This document shows, piece after piece, positions 27,851 to 37,119 of a stretch of 64,000 bases of DNA. This stretch comes from UBA6522 sp963664945 (lineage in GTDB: Bacteria > Pseudomonadota > Gammaproteobacteria > Steroidobacterales > Rariloculaceae). The notes beneath the pieces were generated by a model. That model was not told the origin of the DNA and did no database searches. It worked only from the letters and a program-made list of their open reading frames with translations. The stretch covers positions 3,782,001 through 3,846,000 of the forward strand of contig OY761822.1 in NCBI GenBank assembly GCA_963664945.1. The letters are read 5' to 3'. Position 1 is the stretch's first letter. Every line of letters starts with the position of its first letter. The translations under genes were made by a program, and so were the position numbers.

Positions 27851-28600
27851 ATGAAAAAATACCTGAAATCGATCATTTCAACCTTCTTGCTGTTAGCCAG
27901 TTTTGCGTGTGTCGCGGCCCAGGCGCAGGTGAGTGTCGACGAAGCGCTCGCTTCCCCCGCGCGCTCCGGCGAAGACCGGGCCAGGGATGCCGGGCGGATG
28001 CCGGCCCAGGTGCTGGAATTCTTCGGTATCGGCGCAGGATCCCGCGTAGCGGACCTGCTGTCGGGCGGCGGTTACTACACGCGAATCCTTGCGCCGGTGG
28101 TCGGTCCCGAAGGCGCCGTCTACGCAGGGAACAATCCTTTCTTCGATCGCTTTGGGGCCGAGGCGCTGACCGCATTGCTTAGCGAACCCGGCTTCGAAAA
28201 CGTGATGAGGATCGACGCCCCGGTGGACGAGATACCGCTCCCTGACGACGCCTCGCTGGATGCCGTGATGATCGCCCTCGCCTATCACGACCTGTGGCTG
28301 ACCGACGAGAACCGGGGCGAACTGAACCGGCGCGTGCTGGCGGCCCTCAAGCCGGGCGGCGTTTACGGAATCATCGACCACCACGCCGCCGAGGGGGGCG
28401 GCGCCAGCGTGGTCGAATCGTTGCACCGGATCGAGGAGAGCGTCATCGTCGAAGAAATCTCCGGGGCGGGCTTCCTGCTCGCGGCCACCGGAGACTTCCT
28501 GTCGAATACCGAAGACGATCGGTCGCTCATCGTCTTCAACCCGGACATCCGCGGCCGGACAGACCGGTTCGTGCTCAGGTTCGAGAAGCCTCAGGAATAA
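27851..28600 (+). CDS. Class I SAM-dependent methyltransferase fold protein with signal peptide
   Basis: A 249-residue protein with an N-terminal export signal (ISTFLLLASFACVAAQAQ) followed by a Rossmann methyltransferase domain. Motif I is degenerate but recognisable (GIGAGSRVADLLSGGGYYT), with LKPGGVYGIIDHHA later. Exported members of this family recur in gammaproteobacteria. Since SAM is cytoplasmic, either the protein works without SAM outside, or the signal is an uncleaved anchor and the fold has another use. It is convergent with the next gene, also an exported nucleotide-fold enzyme. The start ATG follows a CAGAAC segment without a strong Shine-Dalgarno. Confidence 0.78.
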   Translation: MKKYLKSIISTFLLLASFACVAAQAQVSVDEALASPARSGEDRARDAGRMPAQVLEFFGIGAGSRVADLLSGGGYYTRILAPVVGPEGAVYAGNNPFFDRFGAEALTALLSEPGFENVMRIDAPVDEIPLPDDASLDAVMIALAYHDLWLTDENRGELNRRVLAALKPGGVYGIIDHHAAEGGGASVVESLHRIEESVIVEEISGAGFLLAATGDFLSNTEDDRSLIVFNPDIRGRTDRFVLRFEKPQE

Positions 28601-28700
28601 GCGGCCGGAGTCAGCAGGAATGCCGGCGGCTGCAATGCGTCGGCAGTTCCGGTACTGAACCCCGGAACCCCCGGGAGGAAATGGCGGCGGACGACGACCG

Positions 28701-29408
28701 TCAGTTCGTACCCGTGCGGCGGAAGTGGTAGTCGTACGGCGTTCCCGCGGAACGGGCGTTGATCCAGATCGCCAGCATGCCCTCCAGGATGTGGGCGCCG
28801 CTCAGCGGCCCGACGTCCATGGGCTCCAATCCCATGCCTGCCACCAGTTCGGCGACGCGCGCCTTGGCCTCGGCATCGTCGCCCACCAGCGGGATGGTCA
28901 CCGGCCCACCCGGATCGATCATCGTCCGGAAGTTCAGCGTGTTGAATGCCTTGACCACGGTGGCCCCGGGTGCTGCGGCCTGAATCAACTCGGCGTTGGA
29001 CATCTCCATCGTGTAGCGTGTGAAACCGTCATCTCCCCGCGTCACCCGGTTCGTGGGATCGATGATGATCTTCCCCGACAGGTCCCCAAGACTGCCTGCG
29101 ACTTCCTCGGCGACAGTGCCCGGAACGGCCAGCACGACCATGTCGGCTCCGACAACCGCCTCGGTCTGGGTCATGGCCGAAGCGTTGCCCCCGGTGCGTT
29201 CGACAAGGGCGGCGACGTCTTCCCGGTCCGGCTCCCGGGAGCCGTAGACGATGTCATGGCCCTGGGCGGCGAACTCGGGCCCCAGCGCGCCCGCGACGTT
29301 GCCCGTGCCGATGATCGCAATGGTGTCGGCCACGGCGAGGCCCTGCAGGGCCCAGCCCATGACCAGGGCGGCGAACCACACCGTAATTCTCTTGATTGAC
29401 GTCATCAT
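28701..29408 (-). CDS. F420:NADP oxidoreductase-like Rossmann protein with signal peptide
   Basis: A 235-residue protein. An N-terminal hydrophobic signal (ITVWFAALVMGWALQGLAVA) leads straight into a dinucleotide-binding fold: TIAIIGTGNVAGALGPEF and VYGSREPDRE (NADP 2'-phosphate type), then VVLAVPGTVAEEVAG and VVKAFNTLNF. This is the F420-dependent NADP reductase/NADPH-dinucleotide family. The C-terminal HILEGMLAIWINAR is typical. Location outside the cytoplasm would be odd for an NADP enzyme. Two ATGs in a row start it. It is divergent from the molybdopterin hydroxylase remnant. Confidence 0.8.
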   Translation of the reverse strand: MMTSIKRITVWFAALVMGWALQGLAVADTIAIIGTGNVAGALGPEFAAQGHDIVYGSREPDREDVAALVERTGGNASAMTQTEAVVGADMVVLAVPGTVAEEVAGSLGDLSGKIIIDPTNRVTRGDDGFTRYTMEMSNAELIQAAAPGATVVKAFNTLNFRTMIDPGGPVTIPLVGDDAEAKARVAELVAGMGLEPMDVGPLSGAHILEGMLAIWINARSAGTPYDYHFRRTGTN

Positions 29409-29608
29409 GCCTGTTTCTCCTCGCTGCCTGCAGCGAATTTGGATTCCAATTCCGGGTCAATGGTATCCCAATCCACCGATTGTTTTGTACCGGGCAGAAG
29501 GTCGGTGGATTGGGGTATCGGATGGCCCTGCCCCTTTATGGAAACCGCGTGCCGACAGGCGTATGTTTGGACTCGACAGGTTGGGCACTCCACGGGGGGC
29601 AAATCACA

Positions 29609-31072
29609 ATGGCAACCTTCACCCCCAACGCCTGGGTCAGCATCGGCGCCGATGACGTGATCACCATCCAGTTCGGCGCCACCGAAATGGGCCAGGGTTC
29701 CATGACGTCGGTTCCGCTGGTCCTTGCGGAGGAAATGGATGTCGACTGGGAGCGCGTGCGAGTGGAAACCGTGAGTCGCCACGACCCGACCTACGGCAAT
29801 CCGGTGGCGTTCGGGTACTACGGCTTTCCGATCATGTACACCGCCGGCAGCGCGGCGCTTCGCGGCTATTTCAACGCCATGCGCCAGGCCGGCGCGCAGG
29901 CCCGCAGGTTCCTTCTGGATTCCGCCGCGATGCAGTTGGGCGTACCGGTGGAAGAACTGTCAACCGAGCCCAGCCGCGTCGTCCACGCCGCCAGCGGGCG
30001 AAGCCTGAGCTATGGCGAGGTCGCGGCCACAGCACAGGTCCCCGACAGCCTGCCGGAAGTGCCGGAAAGCGAATTCAAGCCGAGGAGCGAGCACCGCCAA
30101 AAGGATGTCGAAGACGCCCTGAACCTGTCGCGAGAACTCGGCCGGCCCGTCAAGGTCATCTGGAGCCGGGAAGACGACGTGCGAGACGGCATCTTCCGAC
30201 CGTTGGCCGCTCAGTATCTGGGCGCGGCACTGGATGCCGACGGGCAAATCACTGCGCTGCAGCAGCGCGTGGCAACACCGAGCGTCCTGAGCTTCATGAA
30301 CGAGCCGCGCTGGGGACTCTCGGGCAACCGCGACGGCATTTCCATGAACAGCGCCCAGGTCACCCGGTACGCCATACCCAACATCCGAGCCGAGCACGTC
30401 ATGGTGGACCGATGCTCCCGGCTGGCCGCCTGGCGCGGCGTGGCGACGAGCTATACGCGGTTTGCCAACGAGTCGTTCATCGACGAGATCGCGCACACCG
30501 TGGGTGCCGACCCGCTGGAGTTTCGCCTCGATCTGACCCGGGACAACCCTGCAGGCCGATCGGTACTGGAAGAAGTGGCGCAGATGGCCGAGTGGTCGAG
30601 GCCGCGCGAAGGCACGACCCTCGGCGTGGCGCTTTCCGACTATGGCGGCGCATCCGTGGCCGCGGGCATTGCCGAGGTCTCGGTGAACGAAGCGACAGGC
30701 GCCATCACGGTTCACCGGTATTGGATGGCCATCGACGCGGGCTTCATCGTCTCGCCCCGCAACACCGAAGCGCAAATGGAGGGCAACATCGTCTACGGTA
30801 TCAGCAGCGCCCTGAAGGAACGCATCAGCGTGAACGCCGGATCCGTCGATCAGTCGAATTTCCACGACTATCCCGTCATGCGCATGAACGAGATGCCGGA
30901 ACTCCACGTGCGCGCATTGCCCAGCGACGCGCCGCCCAGCGGCGTGGGCGAGCTGGGGCTGGCCACTACAGGACCCGCCATCGCCAACGCCGTGTTTGCG
31001 GCAACCGGCGTGCGGTTACGGGAGTTGCCCATGACCCCCGAGCGCGTGCTGGCGGCGTTGCGTGGGGCGTGA
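29609..31072 (+). pseudogene. Molybdopterin hydroxylase large subunit (isoquinoline 1-oxidoreductase beta type), internally deleted
   Basis: About 488 residues, against roughly 700 or more for intact homologues. The N-terminal half (NAWVSIGADDVITIQFGATE, EMGQGS) and the C-terminal half (ESFIDEIAHTVGADPLEFRL, SGVGELGLATTGPAIANA with the Mo-proximal glutamate) are well preserved. Near residue 165 the expected middle of the protein is missing: ESEFKPRSEHRQKDVEDALN jumps straight to the LGRPVKVIWSREDD segment (about 30070-30140). The frame is kept. The usual twin-arginine leader is also lacking. No small [2Fe-2S] subunit gene is adjacent. It is probably non-functional, although the open frame means a shortened product could still be made. 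Confidence 0.75.
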
Positions 31073-31303
31073 GATAGACACGCCGAATGGCGTCGAAAAT
31101 TACAGTCCTTCCAAGCATCCGCGAGTTTCCTAAACCCCCGTAAACACAATGGCTTGCAGCCTGCGCGGCGTTTGAGCGCGGGAATACCGATTCCTCCAAT
31201 CTTCGAACGTGGCACCGTTACCCGGCGTGTCCTGGATGTTCCCCAATGATGAGACACCTGGGCCTCGCCGGTAGGGATCCAATCGAATTGGAGGGATCGG
31301 AAC

Positions 31304-32694
31304 ATGACGAACAGAACGAAGATAACAATGGTGGGCGCACTGGCCTTCGCGCCTGCGGGCGGGCGCGAAGGCGTGCTGTGGGACAGCGCGGCACTGGGAC
31401 TCGGGCTGAGAGTGCGACCAAACGGGCGCAAGACATGTATCGTGCATCGGCGTTGCAACGGCTCCGTCATCAAACGGACGCTCGGCAGGCCCGACGCGCT
31501 GACGGTGGAGGATGCACGGCACGCGGCGTGAGCGATGTTCGCCGATGCCCGAACGAACGGCGCGCCGGCGACGCTCCCGACGGTGCGGACATTCGCGCCG
31601 GCGTTACTCGCCGACTGCGCCGAACGCTGGAAGCCAGCGACGCAGCGAGCGAACGCGGACGGCGTGCGCCTGCACATACTGCCAATCTTCGGCAACCGGC
31701 GCGTCGATGCGGTCACGGCGAGGGACGTGCGCAACTGGTCCGACGATCTCTCGGCCACGCGGGCGGGAACAGCGAATCGGACGTTGACGGTATTGTCGTC
31801 GATGATGAAGCACGCGGAAGCGCTCGGACTACGGCGCGAGGACTCTAAACCGTGCAAGGGACTGCGGCGGCGCAAGACGGGATTCAAGGCGCATTACTTG
31901 GCGTACGACGAATTCGCGGCGCTTGGCCGGGCCTTTTTGGTCGTCCGAGCTGATATTGCCCGCTTCTTCCACAAGTACGGGCACAGAAAGCCGGGCGGCG
32001 CGAATCGCAGCCATGAGATACTGCGCAACATCTTCGACTGCGCCATGGCGCGGGGCCATCGGTCTGAAGCTGCGGGGAATCCGTGCAAGGGGATCGTCCG
32101 CTACCGGCGACCGCCGCGCGGTCGCCTGCTGGGCCGGGATGATCTGGCGAAGGTCGGCGCGCGATCCTGCGTCTGCGCGAAGGAGACAAGCCGACCTGCG
32201 TCGCGGCGGTGCGCCTGCTCCTGCTGACGGGGTGCAGGCCGCGCGAGATACGCCCTCTGCGCTGGTGTGCGAGGTCAAGGCGGACCGACTCACCCTCATT
32301 GACGCCAAGACCGGACCGAGGCACGTTCTGCTCGGTTCGGCGGCGCGGGAGCTGCCGGATAGCCTCGGCGAGTCGGCTTCCGGATAGTGGGTGTTTCCGT
32401 CCAGTAGACAAGACGGCCCGTTGACCAAGAACGAAATCTACTGGTTCTGGACCACGACGCGCGACGCGGCCGGGGTCGTGGCAGATGCGCGGCTGCATGA
32501 CCTGCGCCATGCGCACGCCTCGCACGCGGACATGTAATGGGGAGAATCTGCATGTCGTGGGACGCCTGCTCGGGCATCGGCGAGCGTCCACGACGAAGCG
32601 CTATGTCCACCTCGACGACGCGACCCTGAGCCAAGCTGCTGAGCGTGTTGCCACAGCGATCCTAGGGAAACTGCTCGGGACGCGCAAGGTATGA
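31304..32694 (+). pseudogene. Tyrosine recombinase (phage-type integrase), decayed and chimeric
   Basis: Recognisable integrase pieces are spread over several frames. The N-terminal arm-binding part (LGLRVRPNGRKTCIVHR, LTVEDARHAA) ends at an in-frame TGA at 31529-31531 and continues in the same frame. Two core-binding blocks occur in tandem: ANRTLTVLSSMMKHAEALG and ANRSHEILRNIFDCAMARG, each followed by a PCKG segment. After ~32150 the frame changes (LLLTGCRPREIRPLRW) and again near 32480. The C-terminal catalytic boxes remain as LHDLRHAHASHAD and GRLLGHRRASTTKRYVHL. It is dead as an enzyme, but marks the edge of a mobile island that includes the restriction genes just downstream. Confidence 0.82.
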
Positions 32695-32729
32695 TACGGT
32701 CGGGTTCGGGAAAACGGGGCGACTGCACC

Positions 32730-33362
32730 ATGGCGAATTCACCGGCAGCGGAACTATCGGGTTTTTTGGGCAACGAGAAGTTTGGGACCATCCTCGCGGA
32801 TCCTCCATGGCGTTTCGCAAACCGCACGGGCAAGGTCGCCCCCGAGCATCGTAGGCTGTCACGGTATGTCACACTTTCCTTTGACGAGATAGCTGCACTG
32901 CCAGTCGCCGATCATGTCGCCGATAGGGCGCATTGCTACCTGTGGGTACCCAATGCCCTTTTGCCATGGGGCCTACATGTGCTCTGCGCATGGGGATTCG
33001 AATACAAGACGAACATTATCTGGCACAAAATCCGTAAGGATGGGGGCCCGGACGGTCGAGGAGTTGGCTTCTACTTCCGCAACGTAACCGAAGTTATCCT
33101 ATTCGGAGTTCGCGGAAAGAATGTGCGTACGCTCGCCCCTGGACGCAGCCAAATTAATTTCATTGCTAGCCGAAAGCGGGAACACTCGCGAAAACCGGAT
33201 GAGCAATATCAGATCATCGAAGATTGTAGTTGGGGGCCTTACCTAGAACTGTTTGGTCGCGGTATTCGCGACAATTGGACGGTATGGGGCAATCAGGCGG
33301 ACTCGGACTATCGGCCAGACTGGCCGACATACGACTACAATTCTGCGGTTGCGGCACCTTGA
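32730..33362 (+). CDS. MT-A70 family DNA adenine-N6 methyltransferase
   Basis: A 210-residue methyltransferase. TILADPPWRF carries the catalytic DPPW. LSFDEIAALPV and CYLWVPNALLPWG, GFEYKTNIIWHKI, EVILFGVRGK and YLELFGR follow in the order of MT-A70 proteins. In bacteria such enzymes modify adenine in DNA, often as part of restriction systems. The end overlaps the next gene, a BglII-like nuclease, which strongly suggests a matched modification enzyme. ATG at 32730 gives the conserved N-terminus. Base composition is clearly lower in GC than the surrounding chromosome, consistent with transfer. Confidence 0.88.
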   Translation: MANSPAAELSGFLGNEKFGTILADPPWRFANRTGKVAPEHRRLSRYVTLSFDEIAALPVADHVADRAHCYLWVPNALLPWGLHVLCAWGFEYKTNIIWHKIRKDGGPDGRGVGFYFRNVTEVILFGVRGKNVRTLAPGRSQINFIASRKREHSRKPDEQYQIIEDCSWGPYLELFGRGIRDNWTVWGNQADSDYRPDWPTYDYNSAVAAP

Positions 33363-34093
33363 ATCTGACCGATCTAGAAGGCGCAGGTTTCGACGTACAA
33401 GCTGAGAACCACGCGCTGGCAGTGCTCACCAAGGACTTCCCCGAGCCGTTGGGTGAGTTGTGCGATGCTCTTATGGAAGTCCGAATCTCGGATGTCGAAT
33501 TGGTCCGGGGCGGCGGTGGCGAGGCCAATTCCACGCAGCGCCTTCGGCGCTCCCTTACGGATCGAGGCTGGTTCAAGCGCAATATCGTAATCAGGAAAAT
33601 CGTTGATGGTGCGGAGCGTGCGGCAATCTCGCACGAGATAGACCATGTGCGAAGAACCGATAACGGAGCCGTCGCATTGGAAATCGAGTGGAACAATAAA
33701 GACCCTTTCTTTGATCGTGATCTCGAGAATTTCCAGAGGCTCCACAGTGAAGGTGCGATCAGCGTCGGCGTGATTGTCACACGCGGCGAGTCTCTGCAGC
33801 GGAATCTAGTTCGCATTGTCGCGACATGCGCGCTCAATAACGGCGTACGTGGCTTTGAGGATCTTGCGCGGTTCGGGTTGAACCCAACTCGTCGCCAGCG
33901 CGACATGGTTAAAGAAGTCGGCGAAGGCTTTGTTGGAGAATGGGCACGGCGGTTTGTGCAGGACAAGTTTGGTAGCTCGACCACACACTGGGGGAAGTTG
34001 ACCGTGCGGATCAATCGGGGCGTGGGTAATCCTTGCCCTTTGCTATTGATCGGAATACCGGCGGGTTCCGTTCATCAGGCGAGACTTGAATGA
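33284..34093 (+). CDS. BglII/BstYI-like type II restriction endonuclease
   Basis: A nuclease whose core reads HEIDHVRR, then VALEIEWNNKDPFFDRDLEN, then SVGVIVTRG. This is the active-site arrangement (Asp, then Glu-x-Glu) of the BglII/BstYI/BamHI-like type II enzymes. The C-terminal PCPLLLIGIP also fits. The start is uncertain: an ATG at 33284 gives 269 residues, while a TTG at 33359 overlaps the methyltransferase stop (TTGA) and gives about 244. The latter is closer to known family sizes. By family, it should cut a GATC-centred 6-bp site such as AGATCT or RGATCY, but that is inference. It is translationally coupled to the MT-A70 gene. Confidence 0.85.
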   Translation: MGQSGGLGLSARLADIRLQFCGCGTLNLTDLEGAGFDVQAENHALAVLTKDFPEPLGELCDALMEVRISDVELVRGGGGEANSTQRLRRSLTDRGWFKRNIVIRKIVDGAERAAISHEIDHVRRTDNGAVALEIEWNNKDPFFDRDLENFQRLHSEGAISVGVIVTRGESLQRNLVRIVATCALNNGVRGFEDLARFGLNPTRRQRDMVKEVGEGFVGEWARRFVQDKFGSSTTHWGKLTVRINRGVGNPCPLLLIGIPAGSVHQARLE

Positions 34094-34123
34094 GTAGGAT
34101 CAGGCGGATTAGCCAATGTCGCC

Positions 34124-34843
34124 TTGCGGAGAAAGGAATTGACACGAACAGCGAAGCACATCTTGGGCGAAGTGCGGGCGTTGGCTGTTGAGTATTATCA
34201 ACTGACCGGAAAGCCATTGGGCGTGACTGGCGAGATTGGAGAATTCGAGGCGGCAGAAAAAATGGGATTGGAGCTAGGAGCGGCGCGTACCGTTGGTTAC
34301 GACGCTATTCGCCATGATGGCCCATACAGGCGAATCCAGATCAAGAGCCGCTGGAAACGTGATGGCGTGAGTTGGGGTCGGGTTTCGAAAATCGACATTT
34401 CGAAGGAATTCGACAGCGTCATGTTGGTCCTGATGCACGGCGATTACGAGGTCCACGAGATTTGGGAGGCGGGGCGGCAAGCCATAATTGACCGTCTGAC
34501 GGCGTCTGGCTCGAAGTCTCGCAATGAACGGGGCCAAATGGGAGTCTCACAATTCAAGTCGATAGCCGATAAGGTATGGCCTATGGGCAGGCGACGGATG
34601 CAGGCCCAGCCAACAAGGCAAGGATCAAAGGCGTTATGCAAGTCTAGGGGCAACAAGATCTGTCCTGAGTGTGGGCATATTTTTCAAGGGAACGGTTGGG
34701 ACGGCATCAACGCTCATTGGCGATCCCAGCATGAACGCATAATGCCCTACGAAAAGGCATGGCCACTGCTTCGCTCTGGCAGCTACGAAAACAACATTAC
34801 AAGCCGACGTGCTACCGAATTGATTGATGACGACCACGGGTAA
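34124..34843 (+). CDS. Unrecognised protein with nuclease-like motif (DUF6998-like) and C2H2 finger
   Basis: A 239-residue protein. Residues 30-75 (GEIGEFEAAEKMGLELGAAR, then VGYDAIRHDGPYRRIQIKSR) have the E...D...QxK spacing of a PD-(D/E)XK fold and recall DUF6998, from memory. The C-terminal part contains CPECGHIF followed by INAHWRSQHE, a C-x2-C...H-x4-H arrangement like a C2H2 zinc finger. The start is a TTG at 34124. Another TTG at 34139 has GGAG seven bases upstream. It is 30 bp after the restriction endonuclease on the same strand, with the same lower-GC composition. It could be a second nuclease, a specificity factor or a control protein of the restriction locus. Confidence 0.65.
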   Translation: MRRKELTRTAKHILGEVRALAVEYYQLTGKPLGVTGEIGEFEAAEKMGLELGAARTVGYDAIRHDGPYRRIQIKSRWKRDGVSWGRVSKIDISKEFDSVMLVLMHGDYEVHEIWEAGRQAIIDRLTASGSKSRNERGQMGVSQFKSIADKVWPMGRRRMQAQPTRQGSKALCKSRGNKICPECGHIFQGNGWDGINAHWRSQHERIMPYEKAWPLLRSGSYENNITSRRATELIDDDHG

Positions 34844-35350
34844 GACATGGCAATATCGTGTCCTGGCGGGGACAGCGGTTGTTAGGTAGGAGGGAGTCGG
34901 GACAGGAAGTAGGACTCGCGTAAGGGGCTGAAGCCAAAGCAGTTTTTATCCTTTTTGAGGCCGATTCGGGGCCGAATGATCAGCATCGCAGAAACGTGGG
35001 GTGTGAGAGCAAAAGCCTGCAACTGCAGTCGAACAGGCGAAAACCCAAACACACCGTCTTGGGCTGGAGGCGTCGCCGTTGCGCGATTGCGATGATACAT
35101 CGAATTGGAGAGAGCCACTTGCGCTGTTCCGTAGTCGTTGATTGGTAAGGGTTTTAAGGCACCCTCAAAAGAACTTTACCCCAGGATTGGGCTGTTTTGG
35201 GCCGGTTTCGGGTCGTTTTTCCCTATCGGAGGGGATTTTCACCCCAGGAGCCGGACAGGCCGACCGAGGGGGCAAGAAAAGAGGGGAGAAGCCGGCCGTC
35301 ATGGGGCAAAATAGGGTTTCGATATCCACATGCCACTCCGAGGAGCAACC
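34844..35350. other. ~500-bp intergenic stretch between restriction cluster and transposase
   Basis: No supported gene. A minus-strand frame (34882-35118) is open but has low-complexity composition and no family likeness. The right part contains two similar T-rich/CCCCAGGA motifs (near 35173 and 35239) that may belong to the left end of the downstream IS1182-like element. Its boundary was not fixed. Confidence 0.5.
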
Positions 35351-36838
35351 ATGACGACCGGCCAGACCAAGTTACTCTTTTCCTGGGACGATGTCGATTC
35401 GTTGCCGGACATGCGGCGGTTGAGGCTGGTGTTGGATCATCTGCCGGACGGCCCGGTCGTGGAGGCGCTGCGCGCCCGCCGGGGCCGGGGCCGGGACGAC
35501 TATCCGGTGGAGGCGATGTGGCGGGCGCTGGTGGCCGGGGTGGTGTTCCAGCATGCCTCGATCGAGTCGTTGTTGCGGGAGCTTGGGCGCAATCCGGGGT
35601 TGCTGTCGCTGTGCGGGTTCAACCCGTTGCCGAGGCGGGGCAAGCCTTGCCGGGAGGTGCGCCCGCATCCCGGGACCGGCGCGGCCACGGTGGTGGAGTT
35701 TCCGAGTCCGGCGCGCCCGGCGGTTCCGAACGCGTGGAACTTCTCCCGGTTCCTGGAGTCGGTCGAGGCCGTGGAGGCGGACACGGGCTGCGTGACGGGG
35801 ATGATCGACACGCTGCGCGGGGGGCTCAAGGAGGCGTTGCCGGATTTCGGCGGGCATCTGGGCTACGACGGCAAGGCCATCGGGAGCCATTCCACGGGGC
35901 GGACGAACCGCGAGACGGGCCGGACCTCGGACCCGGAGGCGGACTGGGGCAAGCACGAGACGCGCGGCGTGGACGCAAAGACGGGCAAGGCGTGGACGAA
36001 GGTGAAGAGCTGGTTCGGTTACCGGCTGCACCTGATCGCCGACACCCGGTACGAGATTCCGGTGGCGTTGGAGGTGACGAAGGCCTCGGCGTCGGAGCCG
36101 GTGGTGTTGTCGGAGATGGTGCGCGAGTTGCTCGGCAAGGATCGGGGCCTGGCGGACCGGTGTTCGGATTTCAGCGCCGACCGGGGACTGGACAGCGCCA
36201 AGCTGAAAGCGGCGCTGTGGGACGATCATGGCATCCGTCCGTTGATCGACACGCGGGCGATGTGGCGGGAGGAGAAGGCGGAGCCGGGGTACGATCCGTC
36301 CAAGCCGATCCTGCGTCCGCTGTACCCGGAGCGGGTGGACACGGTGGTGCATTCGGAGAAGGGCGAGGTGGTGTGCCGGTGCCCAAAGACAGGCGAGCAG
36401 CGCCCCATGGCCTTCCAGGGGTTCGAGGCCGACCGGGGCACGCTGAAGTACCGTTGTCCGGCGGCGGCGTACGATCTTCACTGCCAGGGCCGGGCCATCT
36501 GCCACAAGCGGGCCGGCTGCGCGGCGGGGGACTACGGGCGCATCGTGCGCATCGACCTGAACAAGGTCGACCGGCGCATCTTCACGCCCACCCCGCACGG
36601 CAGCCCGAGTTGGCGGCGCGGCTACAAGCGCCGCGCGGCGCTGGAGCGGATCAACGCCCGCCTGGACAACGACTTCGGCTTCGAGCGCCATTACATCCGC
36701 GGCCACGCGGCGATGAAGACCCGGGTCGGGCTGGCGCTGGCCATCATGATGGCGTTGGCGCTGGGACACGTGCTTCAGGGCCGTCCCGGGCAAATGCGCT
36801 CCCTGGTCGGCGCGGTGCCGTTCGCCGACACCGGATAG
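35351..36838 (+). CDS. IS1182/IS5-like DDE transposase
   Basis: A 495-residue transposase. The N-terminal ~100 residues are the DUF772-type domain (YPVEAMWRALVAGVVFQHAS, ELGRNPGLLSLCGF). The DDE domain follows, with D in GYDGKAIGS, D in DFSADRGLDS and E in ALERINARLDNDFG. A cysteine-rich stretch (CPAAAYDLHC, CHKRAGC) between them is typical of IS1182-group proteins. ATG at 35351 has GAGGAG upstream and is preferred to the ATG at 35330. The ORF is complete. Clear terminal repeats and a target duplication were not found by eye, so element limits are left open. GC is high, unlike the restriction genes to its left. Confidence 0.85.
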   Translation: MTTGQTKLLFSWDDVDSLPDMRRLRLVLDHLPDGPVVEALRARRGRGRDDYPVEAMWRALVAGVVFQHASIESLLRELGRNPGLLSLCGFNPLPRRGKPCREVRPHPGTGAATVVEFPSPARPAVPNAWNFSRFLESVEAVEADTGCVTGMIDTLRGGLKEALPDFGGHLGYDGKAIGSHSTGRTNRETGRTSDPEADWGKHETRGVDAKTGKAWTKVKSWFGYRLHLIADTRYEIPVALEVTKASASEPVVLSEMVRELLGKDRGLADRCSDFSADRGLDSAKLKAALWDDHGIRPLIDTRAMWREEKAEPGYDPSKPILRPLYPERVDTVVHSEKGEVVCRCPKTGEQRPMAFQGFEADRGTLKYRCPAAAYDLHCQGRAICHKRAGCAAGDYGRIVRIDLNKVDRRIFTPTPHGSPSWRRGYKRRAALERINARLDNDFGFERHYIRGHAAMKTRVGLALAIMMALALGHVLQGRPGQMRSLVGAVPFADTG

Positions 36839-37085
36839 CGCCCCCGGCGCCCCCGTTTCCATCCCCCGGGACCGACGCGTGGACGCCCCGTCCGGGACCG
36901 CCCCTGTCCGTCCGGCGCGCCCAAACGACAATCGTTCTCATTTGGCCCGCGCCCAGGGCGATTTTCAGCTACGAGAACCGACTTGGCGCTTCATCCCGCC
37001 CTCGAACACACCAACCGCTGTTCCGTGCACGGCCTCGGGCGTGGCGAAATACCCCACAGCGCAAGTGCCTCGGAGAAGACTCCGA

Positions 37086-37113
37086 TTGATTCTATACGGC
37101 ATAGCCGTATAAT
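37086..37113 (+). promoter_or_regulatory. Promoter with embedded operator of HigBA-type locus
   Basis: TTGATT (37086-37091) and TATAAT (37108-37113) are 16 bp apart, a strong sigma70 promoter. Between and overlapping them is a perfect inverted repeat, TATACGGC-ata-GCCGTATA, at 37093-37111. This position suits repression by the HigA antitoxin encoded downstream, the usual autoregulation of toxin-antitoxin operons. Confidence 0.8.
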
Positions 37114-37119
37114 CTACCG

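Noticed and set aside
34882..35118. Possible 78-residue minus-strand gene
   Set aside because: No ribosome binding site, no recognisable domain, and it lies in an intergenic gap of mixed composition.
35170..36975. Terminal inverted repeats for the IS1182-like element
   Set aside because: The best pair I could align by eye (near 35171 and the complement near 36970) matched only about 13 of 22 bases, with no target duplication. It is not enough to set boundaries.
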